The notes under the pieces are model-generated. The model saw nothing but the letters and a program-made list of their open reading frames with translations, searched no databases and was not told the origin of the DNA. Of a stretch of DNA of 64,000 bases, positions 24,313 to 31,839 are shown piece by piece (position 1 is the first letter of the stretch; every line of letters starts with the position of its first letter). The DNA is from Neolewinella maritima (GTDB lineage Bacteria; Bacteroidota; Bacteroidia; Chitinophagales; Saprospiraceae): assembly GCF_923081025.1 (NCBI RefSeq), contig NZ_CAKLPZ010000002.1, positions 248,001 through 312,000 on the forward strand, given 5' to 3'. The position numbers and the translations under genes were made by a program.

Positions 24313-24714
24313 ATGTCTTCCGTTTTTCAGTCTGATATTCACTTTAATGAGTCCGTCGGAGGCAAGGCTAACCGTAGCGCCGCCGCCACCCGCTGGCAAC
24401 AACTCATCACGCTCATGGAGCGTGAACGCCCCTACCTGGACACCCAACTTATGCAGCAGGAGATCGCCGACCGGCTGTCCGTCAGCTGCCGCACCCTCAG
24501 CCGCCTGATCGGTGAACAGTCCTACCACAACTTCAACGGCCTGGTAAACGACTACCGCCTGCGCGAAGCCAAGCGCCTGCTGCGCGACCCCCAATACGCC
24601 AGCCAGAGCGTGGATGCCATCGCCACCCTGGCCGGCTTCAACTCCCGCGGCACCTTCTACCGCGCCTTTAAGCAGTCAGAGGGTAGGAGTCCTGCAGCGT
24701 ACCGGAAGGGCTAA
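24313..24714 (+). CDS. stand-alone AraC-type DNA-binding protein
   Basis: 133 residues, only the HTH_18 double helix-turn-helix (about 30-130) and no sensor. The C-terminal part (SVDAIATLAGFNSRGTFYRAFKQSEGRSPAAYRKG) is very close to the same region of the preceding gene (MDAIAAEVGFNHKGTFYKAFKQDHELSPAAYRRR), so it looks like a partial duplication of that gene's output domain. It could be a constitutive activator or compete for the same sites. The 182-nt gap between the two holds no gene. Confidence 0.8.
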   Translation: MSSVFQSDIHFNESVGGKANRSAAATRWQQLITLMERERPYLDTQLMQQEIADRLSVSCRTLSRLIGEQSYHNFNGLVNDYRLREAKRLLRDPQYASQSVDAIATLAGFNSRGTFYRAFKQSEGRSPAAYRKG

Positions 24715-24718
24715 ACAG

Positions 24719-24737
24719 CGCACCTGCGTCCCCGCCC
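24719..24737 (-). repeat. GC-rich intergenic motif copy
   Basis: Minus strand GGGCGGGGACGCAGGTGCG, directly after the short AraC gene and before the convergent permease stop. Confidence 0.5.
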
Positions 24738-24742
24738 GAACC

Positions 24743-25912
24743 TTACAGCTGCTCCCGCTTGGGGAAAGCCAGCAGGAAGAAGACGGCCGCCACCACGCCC
24801 ACCACCCCGGGCACCAACCAGATGGACCACCAGTCGTGCGCCCCCGATGGCAGCGTATGCGCGCTGACCACCTCGCCGGCGATCCAACTGCCCAGGAAGA
24901 TGCCCACCCCGAGATCGGCAAAGGAGACCAGCCCCTGGGCCGTATTGCGCAGCGTCGTGGGTACCCGCTTGTCGATGTAGATCTGGGCGGCGATGATGAT
25001 CCAGGCGAAGGCCACCCCCTGCACGATAATACCGGCGTAGAGTAGCCACTCGTGCTCCCCCGGCCGGCCCACCGCAAAGGCGAAGTAGCGCAGCCCCCAG
25101 GCCATGAGACCCCAGAAGATGATGCTACGAAAGCGGAAGCGGCGAAATACGAAGGGCATGGCCAGCACCACCCCGATCTCGAAGAGCTGCCCCACGGCCA
25201 TCTTGGCCGCCGCGGCCGGCCAGCCTACCTCGTTGAGGAAAGGATTGAGGAAGCTGTAGTAGAACGACGACGGGATGCAGCTGGCAATGAGCGCGATGAG
25301 CAGCACGATCATGCCCCGCTGCCGGAATACCTTGCGCAGCTCCTCCCCCCGGAAGGCCGACCACTCGAAGCCCGACTGTGGCGGCGTATGCGGCAGCAAC
25401 AAGGAGTAGGCCGCCAGCAGCAGAGAGGTAATGCCGCCGGCCAGGATCGGCAGTGGCGAATTCTCCACCTGAAACACGCTCAGGGCCACCCCCACCAGCA
25501 TGAACGACACCGTGCCCCAGACGCGGATGCGTGGATACTCCCGCTCGGGCCGCTCCAGGTGGTGAAAGCACATGGCCGCGGCGAGACTGAAGGTAGGAAT
25601 GAAGCACAGGTTGAACAGCAGCATCCAGCCGTAGAACCAGGGGAAGGTGGTGGTGAAGTAGCAGGCGATGAGCGCCCCGCCGCCCACGGTATTGAGCACG
25701 CCCATGAGGCGCTCGGAGGGAAAGCGGCGATCCGCCAGCCAGCCCATCAGCGGCGGCGTGACGGTAGCGGCCACGGCATTGGTGGCGTAGATCATGCCTA
25801 CCTGCAGGCCAGTGAAGTCCAGCGACTGCAGCAGGTAGGTGCCCAGATTGATGAGCCAGCTCGACCAGACGGCAAACTGGAGGAACAGAAGCAGGGAGAG
25901 GCGGAAGCGAAT
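24743..25912 (-). CDS. nucleoside:H+ symporter, NupG family (start codon unclear)
   Basis: About 389 residues, twelve membrane helices of the major facilitator fold. N-terminal RFRLSLLLFLQFAVWSSWLI then LGTYLLQSLDF, YPRIRVWGTVSFML, SLLLPHTPPQ and the C-terminal FADLGVGIFLGSWIAGEVV with DWWSIWLVPG match the NupG/XapB pattern. There is no in-frame ATG, GTG or TTG between the upstream stop near 26041 and the first helix. I place the start at ATT 25912, right where a 175-bp repeat element ends. ATG 25795 would delete the first helix. The gene may be translated from a rare codon, or be crippled by the repeat. Confidence 0.75.
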   Translation of the reverse strand: MRFRLSLLLFLQFAVWSSWLINLGTYLLQSLDFTGLQVGMIYATNAVAATVTPPLMGWLADRRFPSERLMGVLNTVGGGALIACYFTTTFPWFYGWMLLFNLCFIPTFSLAAAMCFHHLERPEREYPRIRVWGTVSFMLVGVALSVFQVENSPLPILAGGITSLLLAAYSLLLPHTPPQSGFEWSAFRGEELRKVFRQRGMIVLLIALIASCIPSSFYYSFLNPFLNEVGWPAAAAKMAVGQLFEIGVVLAMPFVFRRFRFRSIIFWGLMAWGLRYFAFAVGRPGEHEWLLYAGIIVQGVAFAWIIIAAQIYIDKRVPTTLRNTAQGLVSFADLGVGIFLGSWIAGEVVSAHTLPSGAHDWWSIWLVPGVVGVVAAVFFLLAFPKREQL

Positions 25913-25913
25913 T

Positions 25914-26088
25914 CCTCTCCCCCAACCCCTCCCCAGTGGGGAGGGGAGATGCGCCTGCCGCTGTTGGTCCTGACCCCGGTGGTTGATGGTAGTGGGCGTT
26001 TTGTGAGGGGGAGTAAGTAGAACTACTGGTCTGTGTAACTACCGCGGCTAACCTCCCCTCTCCCTTGGAGAGGGGTTGGGGGAGAGGA
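25914..26088. mobile_element. MITE-like element A, 175 bp with hairpin termini
   Basis: Left end CCTCTCCCCCAACCCC followed by a CCCCTCCCC/GGGGAGGGG hairpin (25914-25948). The right end (26051-26088) has CCCCTCTCC/GGAGAGGGG and then GGGGTTGGGGGAGAGG, the reverse complement of the left end. About 100 bp of unrelated sequence lies between. It has the same size and ends as element B at 41552-41728. It abuts the 5' end of the nucleoside permease gene. Confidence 0.7.
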
Positions 26089-26109
26089 AAAAGGGTCATC
26101 AGCGAGGAA

Positions 26110-27795
26110 TCACACCCCTAGCCGCTCCCGCATCCGGTTAGCGATCCGCTCCACGACGCCGTCCTCGAAGGGGTTTTCGAGCCCGGCCAGTTCGACGAGC
26201 TGCAGGAAGGACTTCGAGCCGCCGGCCCGGCAGAGCTTCACGTAGTCGGCCCAGGCACCGGTGTGGTCCTGCTCGTCGCGGAGGAAGAACTGGAAGGCGC
26301 AGATCTGCGCCAGGCAGTAGTCGATGTAGTAGAAGGGTACCGAGAAGATGTGGCCCTGGCTCTGCCAGAAGGTACCGTCGGCCAGGTGGGGGTGGTCGGA
26401 GTAGTCGAGGTGGGGCAGGTACTTGGCCTCCATCTCCTTCCATATGGCGTTGCGCCCGTCGTTGTCGAGGGTAGGGTTGTCGTACACCCGGTGCTGAAAC
26501 TCATCGACCGCGCAGCCGTAGGGCAGAAAGCGGAAGGCGCCGGCCACGTGACTGAAGTAGTACTTCTCGGTATCGGGGCCGAAGAAGCCCTCCATCCAGG
26601 GGTAGGTGAAAAACTCCATGCTCATGGAGTGGATCTCGGCCGCGTCGAAGGTAGGCCAGTTGTACTCCATGGGCCGCTGATCCCGGCTCGAGTACACCTG
26701 GAAGGCGTGACCGAACTCGTGGGTCAGTACGTCGATGTCGTGGCTCGTCCCGTTGAAGTTGGAAAAGATGTAGGGGGCCTGGTACTCGTTGATGAAGGTG
26801 CAGTAGCCGCCGGGGGCCTTGCCATCCTTGGCCTCCAGGTCCATGAGCTTGGCGTCCTGCAGGTACTGGAAAAACTCACCGGTCTCGGTGCTCAACTCGC
26901 GGTACATCTTGTCGGCGTGAGCTACGATCGCGGCCGGGTCGCCCTGCGGCTTGGCGTTGCCGTCGGGAAAGCGGAACCCCAGGTCGTAGTAGCGCAGGCG
27001 GTCTACCCCGATGCGCTCGCGCTGCTTGTCGTACAGCTTCTGCGCAATGGGCACGATGAACTCCTGGATCTGCCGGCGAAAGTTGGCCACCTCCGCCGGA
27101 CCGTAGTCCGTACGGTTCATATTCGCATAGCCCAGCTCCACGAAGGAGTCGTACTCCAGCTTACGGGCCATCTCGGTGCGTAGGGTCACCATTTCCCCGT
27201 ACACGTCCTCGAAGCGCTGGCGGTTCTGCGCGAACCAGTCCCATTTAGCGGTACTAGCTTTCTTGCGCTTGTCGCGGTCGGGCACCTGCTCTAGGGGGGC
27301 GATGCTGCTGAGGTTGTAGGTCGTGCCGTCGAGCTCAATGGCCGCCCCACCCCGTAGCTGAGTAAATTCACTGCTGAGTTTATTGACCTGCTGCAACTCG
27401 TCCAGGATCTCCGGCCGGAAGGTATTGATGCTCACCTTCGCCGAGTCGAACAACTGACTACCAAAGTGCTGCTCCAGCGCCTCCCGGTGCGGACTATCCA
27501 GCAGGGCGCGGTAGTAATCGACCCGCCACTGCTCGGTCCGCGGCAGGTGCTGGTCGAACCAGTCCTTCTCGGTCCGGTAAAATTCATCCCGCGTATCGAT
27601 CGAGTAGCGGATGTAGCCGATATTATAGGCCGTAGCCACGCTAGCGCGGATGCTATCGATCTGCTCCACGGCGGCGCTGGCATCATTCAGGCTATCGGCG
27701 GTCTTGAGCGCTTCGAGCACGGCGTGAAAGGCGGTTTCGAGCCGGTCGAGGTCGGGCCGGGCGTATTCAAAATCAGGGAAGGTCAGTTGGGACAT
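26110..27795 (-). CDS. M3-family oligoendopeptidase
   Basis: 561 residues from ATG 27795 (MSQLTFPDFEYARPDLDRLE); the longer frame covers GC-rich leader and an inverted repeat. Zinc motif HEFGH (in DVLTHEFGHAFQVYSSR) with a downstream Glu in HSMSMEFFTYPWM. Thimet/PepF-type two-lobed helical fold, normal length for the Bacteroidota branch. It probably degrades short peptides in the cytosol, since no signal peptide is seen. It lies just downstream of the AT-rich island boundary on the other strand. Confidence 0.92.
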   Translation of the reverse strand: MSQLTFPDFEYARPDLDRLETAFHAVLEALKTADSLNDASAAVEQIDSIRASVATAYNIGYIRYSIDTRDEFYRTEKDWFDQHLPRTEQWRVDYYRALLDSPHREALEQHFGSQLFDSAKVSINTFRPEILDELQQVNKLSSEFTQLRGGAAIELDGTTYNLSSIAPLEQVPDRDKRKKASTAKWDWFAQNRQRFEDVYGEMVTLRTEMARKLEYDSFVELGYANMNRTDYGPAEVANFRRQIQEFIVPIAQKLYDKQRERIGVDRLRYYDLGFRFPDGNAKPQGDPAAIVAHADKMYRELSTETGEFFQYLQDAKLMDLEAKDGKAPGGYCTFINEYQAPYIFSNFNGTSHDIDVLTHEFGHAFQVYSSRDQRPMEYNWPTFDAAEIHSMSMEFFTYPWMEGFFGPDTEKYYFSHVAGAFRFLPYGCAVDEFQHRVYDNPTLDNDGRNAIWKEMEAKYLPHLDYSDHPHLADGTFWQSQGHIFSVPFYYIDYCLAQICAFQFFLRDEQDHTGAWADYVKLCRAGGSKSFLQLVELAGLENPFEDGVVERIANRMRERLGV

Positions 27796-27853
27796 AGGAG
27801 GTAGATCGCGTTGCCTGAGTAGGACACGCCGGGGGGGTGGGATGTTTTGTGGG

Positions 27854-27877
27854 GGGGCGGGGCCGCTGGTGCGGTGC
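27854..27877 (+). repeat. GC-rich intergenic motif copy
   Basis: GGGGCGGGGCCGCTGGTGCG followed by GTGC; almost identical to the copies at 54295-54315 (minus) and 62412-62431. Confidence 0.55.
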
Positions 27878-27879
27878 AT

Positions 27880-27913
27880 ATGCAAATTGAATCGTTGACT
27901 ATCCAATTTGCAT
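27880..27913. repeat. 10-bp perfect inverted repeat
   Basis: ATGCAAATTG and CAATTTGCAT with a 14-nt spacer, about 85-118 nt upstream of the peptidase start. It could be an operator or the end of the neighbouring AT-rich insert. Confidence 0.55.
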
Positions 27914-28344
27914 GAGCGCATACCGCAGGGACTACCTCGGGCCACACGTAGTCTGTCCCATCAGTAGGACTATATGGATCCGGCCGTACTATTTTAGGCG
28001 GTGCTACGAAAGCTACCTCCAGGGTACGGTGTGGGGTAGGCGTTTCGACAAATGGGGGTCATGTGCAACTACATTTTACGTAGTGCGTGGTGCAAATGTC
28101 GTACCGGACTTCGTTCAACAGATCGGTGTACCCGCCATATAGGAAATGGCTACCGGACTCACTGTTTACGGCAATCGACACGTTGAAACTAAATATTGAA
28201 CAAAGTTGGACCTACGCAGTGCATTGAAACAATATTATATATATTTAGCCTGATAATAATAATCAATTGTGGGATTACAATTCCGATTCATAACATGGAT
28301 TATTCAGTAAGCCTCTATATTTCGCCAAACACCTAATACATTAT

Positions 28345-29166
28345 ATGATGACGATCTGGAAATTTTTTTCAAAAATTGTTGTGCCTGTTTTAGCGAATCT
28401 TGGTGGAACTTTCCAAAGAGCTAATAAAATAAGTGGATTAATAAATCATGTTGGACTGGAGGCTTACATAAAAATAAAATATCCATTTATATCACTTGGC
28501 AAGTATATAATTTTCAATTTGGACACATATAATCGCGAGCTAAAATTACGGAAGAACTCTATTGACAGTGAAGTATTTAAATATACATTTTACGATCAAT
28601 TTCATAAACCAATCTCGCAGGTCAATATCGGAAGTGCTCCTCTTATTTTAGATTTTGGTGCCAATATTGGGTTTAGTGTATTAATGTATAAGCACTGGTA
28701 TCCTGACGCAAAGATAATTGCATTTGAGCTGGACCAGGATAATTATAACCTTGCTATTTATAATACTAGAGGACTAGAGAATGTAACAATTCACAACAAA
28801 GCCATAAGCGATAGGAGTTCCATTGTGAGCTATAATAAATCTGGAAGAGAAGACGGCTATGTGATTTTGGACCCTATGGATAATTGCGGAGACGTAAAAA
28901 TAGAAAGTCTATCGATCAACGATGTCATTTCGGAATATAATATAACAACTATTAATTACGTGAAAATTGACATAGAAGGAACCGAGGTAGATATTCTCAG
29001 AGCCAAAGATCTATCCTGGATGAGGTTAGTTAAAAATATCAATATAGAGTTTCATACAATTGAAGATGATATGTCAGAGTTTATCGATATACTTACCTGT
29101 CAGGGATTCGAGGTGTATCGACATGATGATCATTGGTCTAGTATTTCTGGGATAAGGAGAAATTAA
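28345..29166 (+). CDS. FkbM-family methyltransferase (AT-rich, probably acquired)
   Basis: 273 residues. SAM-binding core ILDFGANIGFSVLMYKHWYP then IIAFELDQDNYNL; the FkbM signature comes later (INYVKIDIEGTEVDILRAKD). Such enzymes O-methylate sugars or polyketides. Base composition and codon use are strongly AT-rich (many ATA, AAT, TTA codons) in contrast to neighbours, and the flanking gaps are AT-rich too, which points to horizontal transfer. The start at ATG 28345 is followed by a second ATG. There is no glycosyltransferase or polysaccharide gene next to it, so the substrate is unknown. Confidence 0.88.
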   Translation: MMTIWKFFSKIVVPVLANLGGTFQRANKISGLINHVGLEAYIKIKYPFISLGKYIIFNLDTYNRELKLRKNSIDSEVFKYTFYDQFHKPISQVNIGSAPLILDFGANIGFSVLMYKHWYPDAKIIAFELDQDNYNLAIYNTRGLENVTIHNKAISDRSSIVSYNKSGREDGYVILDPMDNCGDVKIESLSINDVISEYNITTINYVKIDIEGTEVDILRAKDLSWMRLVKNINIEFHTIEDDMSEFIDILTCQGFEVYRHDDHWSSISGIRRN

Positions 29167-29333
29167 ATTTGAAGTGGGAATAGGTCAGAATTAATTTTGT
29201 ATACTATCCACGATAGGGTCACCCCGGATAAGTAGAGCAAGTCATAAAGCCGCGACCCATTCCAGGAAAAACCATGTGTACTTCTTTCTAGTAATTTACT
29301 AATACGATACTAGGAAAACAATCAAAGGAGCGC

Positions 29334-29341
29334 TAACTTCG
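29334..29341 (+). promoter_or_regulatory. -7-like box for fic
   Basis: TAACTTCG, one mismatch to TAnnTTTG, 16 nt before the fic ATG. Confidence 0.3.
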
Positions 29342-29357
29342 CAAGAAACGTCGGAGC

Positions 29358-30416
29358 ATGGAAAACAAGCTAAGCGCTAGTTTTAAGGTATCTCAGACCT
29401 TGATCAAGGATATTGCCTACATCGATTCATTCAAGGGTAAGTGGCAGGGGCTAGCGCTCAGTGAATCCACTTTACTGAAAGAACTCAAACAGATAGCTAC
29501 AATCGCTAGCATCGGTTCATCAACCAGGATAGAAGGATCTACCCTGACGAACGATGAGGTAAGAACTCTGCTGCAGAACATTTCGATGAGTCGACTCAAA
29601 GAAAGAGAAGAGCAGGAAGTTTTTGGTTATTATGAAGTTCTGGAATTGATTCTAGCATCCTACCGGGACATCGATCTGACCATTAATAATATACATCACT
29701 TACACAAGGCCCTTCTTCGGGCGAGTAGTAAAGACGAGTACCACCGCGGGCAATTCAAGCGGATAACTAACAAGGTAGTAGCAAATTATCCCGGTGGAAG
29801 ACAGAAGGTGATCTTTAACACGACGGAACCTGCACGGGTAGCTTCTGAGATGAACACCGTCGTCACCTGGACCGTAGATCATCTCAGCAACGAAGACTAT
29901 CATCCTTTGATAGTGATTGGAAGTTTTGTTTACGAGTTCTTGTCCATACACCCCTATCAAGATGGCAACGGTAGACTATCGAGGCTGTTGACTACCTTAT
30001 TACTCCTCCGGCAGGGGTATGATTTTATGCAGTATGCTTCGATGGAGACGGAGATAGAAAAACGCAAAGCGGAATATTACCGGGTTCTGATGCTATGCCA
30101 GAAGGACAGATACAGCGACCAGGAAAATATCAGTGAATGGCTTCTCTATTTTCTAAAAACACTGAGAGAGGCGATAGACATACTAGAGGCTAGATTTGAA
30201 GAAATTCGGAACAGCAAGTCATACTTTAGCCAACGGCAATCGTCAGTACTGGAATATATCAACAATAACGAGCCGATTAAAATGGTCGATTTGACGGTTG
30301 CCTTCCCCGACGAATCGATACACACTCTTCGTAAAGACATAGCCTACCTGAGGAGAGAAAATGTAGTTAGGAAAGTCGGTCAGGGTAAGGCTACTCTTTA
30401 CTACTCGATACAATGA
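29358..30416 (+). CDS. Fic-domain protein, class II, with C-terminal winged helix
   Basis: 352 residues. The inhibitory helix motif S55-T-R-I-E59-G60 fits [ST]xxxE[GN] and lies before the Fic core, so self-inhibited class II. Active-site loop H198-P-Y-Q-D-G-N-G-R-L-S-R209 is intact, so AMP transfer from ATP is expected. Residues about 285-350 (RQSSVLEYINNNEPIKMVDLTVAF ... TLRKDIAYLRRENVVRKVGQGKATLYY) form a winged helix that may bind DNA. GC content is lower than the backbone. There is no separate antitoxin, in keeping with an internal inhibitor. The target is unknown. Confidence 0.9.
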   Translation: MENKLSASFKVSQTLIKDIAYIDSFKGKWQGLALSESTLLKELKQIATIASIGSSTRIEGSTLTNDEVRTLLQNISMSRLKEREEQEVFGYYEVLELILASYRDIDLTINNIHHLHKALLRASSKDEYHRGQFKRITNKVVANYPGGRQKVIFNTTEPARVASEMNTVVTWTVDHLSNEDYHPLIVIGSFVYEFLSIHPYQDGNGRLSRLLTTLLLLRQGYDFMQYASMETEIEKRKAEYYRVLMLCQKDRYSDQENISEWLLYFLKTLREAIDILEARFEEIRNSKSYFSQRQSSVLEYINNNEPIKMVDLTVAFPDESIHTLRKDIAYLRRENVVRKVGQGKATLYYSIQ

Positions 30417-30588
30417 AGTGAGTAATACCTACTAGTGCCCTTGCGGCAACGTGCTTTGTGCTCATTTTCTCATGGCATGGCCGCTACATCAAGTCCATAA
30501 TTTTTCACTATGCATACGTCAAGGTAAAAAAGTCAGTACCTTCTATCTATCCTGATATACTTTATGAAACGGTCTCGGTAACCTACCT

Positions 30589-31161
30589 ATGAGCCACGCC
30601 ACCCCCCCATTCGTCTCCATACGGGAAAAGCGCCTCTGGGGCTGGACCACAGCCGTAGTGATAGCTATCTTCGCTACGCTGTTCATCGGACGACCGCTGG
30701 CCAGTCAGTTGAGGGAGCAGAACGTGCAGGCCATCTTCTTTGGGTCTGGTTTGCTCCTGGTGACGGCAGCGGTGCTGGCGCACGGACTGACCGCGAAACC
30801 CGGCAGGGTCGAACTGTCCATCCTGCTAGGCATTATCGCGGTGTACGTCATGCTAATCTTCCGCCTGGGCGCTCCGGAGCGCAGCCACCTGATCGAGTAC
30901 AGCGTGCTGGCGATCTTTCTGCATAAGGCGCTGCTCGAGCGATCCAGTCAGCGCAAGTTGCCGCTCCAGCCCGCTCTACTCGCCTCGGTGCTGGCCTGCT
31001 TCGTCGGACTGCTGGACGAGGGCCTGCAACTTGTCGTGCCGAACCGGGTGTTTGATCCGCAGGACATAATTTTCAATGGACTAGCGGTACTTCTGGCGAT
31101 CACCGCAAGCTTAGTGTTGGGGTGGGCCCGCAGACGATACGGTAGGTCCAGCACAAAGTGA
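30589..31161 (+). CDS. VanZ-family membrane protein
   Basis: 190 residues with five membrane helices (TTAVVIAIFATLFIG; AIFFGSGLLLVTAAVLAHGL; LSILLGIIAVYVMLIF; PALLASVLACFVGLLDEGLQ; GLAVLLAITASLVLGW). The VanZ signature is present: HLIEYSVLAIF followed by GLLDEGLQLVVPNRVFDPQDIIFNGLA. VanZ-like proteins affect teicoplanin sensitivity in Gram-positives and are of unknown role here. It begins a plus-strand series (2H phosphoesterase, amidohydrolase, rpoN) but each gap is 50-80 nt or more, so common transcription is uncertain. Confidence 0.85.
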   Translation: MSHATPPFVSIREKRLWGWTTAVVIAIFATLFIGRPLASQLREQNVQAIFFGSGLLLVTAAVLAHGLTAKPGRVELSILLGIIAVYVMLIFRLGAPERSHLIEYSVLAIFLHKALLERSSQRKLPLQPALLASVLACFVGLLDEGLQLVVPNRVFDPQDIIFNGLAVLLAITASLVLGWARRRYGRSSTK

Positions 31162-31208
31162 GTAGTGCGGCCGCCTGACCGATCATCACCCAAGCTAAAT
31201 AGCTCGAT

Positions 31209-31757
31209 ATGACCCTGGGATACGCCATACTACTAGATCACACGGTCCATAACTTCGTCCGGGCGGTGCAATTGGAACTGCACCAGGCCCTGGGCGTACG
31301 GCTGGCCAGACAGACGCCCCATATCACCATTAAGTCACCCTTCGAGACAGATACTATCGAAGGACACATCAGCTACCTGGAGGATTTGGCCGCTCGCATA
31401 GCTCCCTTCGAGCTAGCCTTTAACGGGTTCGGGTCGTTCGGGGATAAGGTCCTGTTCCTCGACGTCAAGGAAAGTCCGACCCTCCTTGACCTACACCACG
31501 GGATCCTCCGGGACGTGAAGACCAGGTTCGGACTGTCCCCCCATGCATTCGAGGGACCGAACATAAAGTTCCACACCAGCATCGCGGGCTTCGATACTAG
31601 CGAAGGGTTCCAGCAGGCACGGGACCTGCTAACTCCATACCAACCGAGCTACACCTTTCAGGCCAGAGAACTGGGCTTATTTTACTACCTGGGGGAAGGA
31701 AATGGGTGGATCATCAACCGAAGGGTCCGCGTAGGAGACGGTAAGAGCGGCCACTGA
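31209..31757 (+). CDS. 2H phosphoesterase / 2'-5' RNA ligase family protein
   Basis: 182 residues. Both HxT/S motifs of the 2H superfamily are present: H38-I-T40-I and H122-T-S124-I. One compact two-lobed domain. Members act on 2',3'-cyclic phosphates or 2'-5' links in RNA or on nucleotide by-products. The longer spacing before the second motif and small size place it in the bacterial LigT-like group, but the substrate cannot be told. It is 47 nt after the VanZ-family gene. Confidence 0.85.
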   Translation: MTLGYAILLDHTVHNFVRAVQLELHQALGVRLARQTPHITIKSPFETDTIEGHISYLEDLAARIAPFELAFNGFGSFGDKVLFLDVKESPTLLDLHHGILRDVKTRFGLSPHAFEGPNIKFHTSIAGFDTSEGFQQARDLLTPYQPSYTFQARELGLFYYLGEGNGWIINRRVRVGDGKSGH

Positions 31758-31839
31758 CCCGTCGATTTCTTACCTTAATTCCCTTGCACAGCGCACCCTT
31801 GTCCCCCAGTGCGACAGTCCAGACTCAACACAGTAGCAG

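Larger units (their letters stand above)
27796..28344. other. 549-bp non-coding junction
   Basis: GC-rich leader of the peptidase gene passes within about 100 bp into AT-rich sequence. It contains one GC-rich motif copy (27854-27877), a 10-bp inverted repeat (27880-27913) and, beyond 28150, sequence rich in A and T with TATATATA near 28233. A 76-codon open frame at 27912-28142 shows no recognisable family. Nothing else is seen. Confidence 0.6.

Noticed and set aside
25125-26099. 325-codon minus-strand frame over the permease
   Set aside because: It is out of frame with the twelve-helix protein and rich in Arg/Pro/His, typical of a shadow of a GC-rich gene.
27912-28142. 76-codon open frame before the FkbM gene
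   Set aside because: No family resemblance, mixed composition, and it spans the GC-to-AT transition with an inverted repeat at its head.
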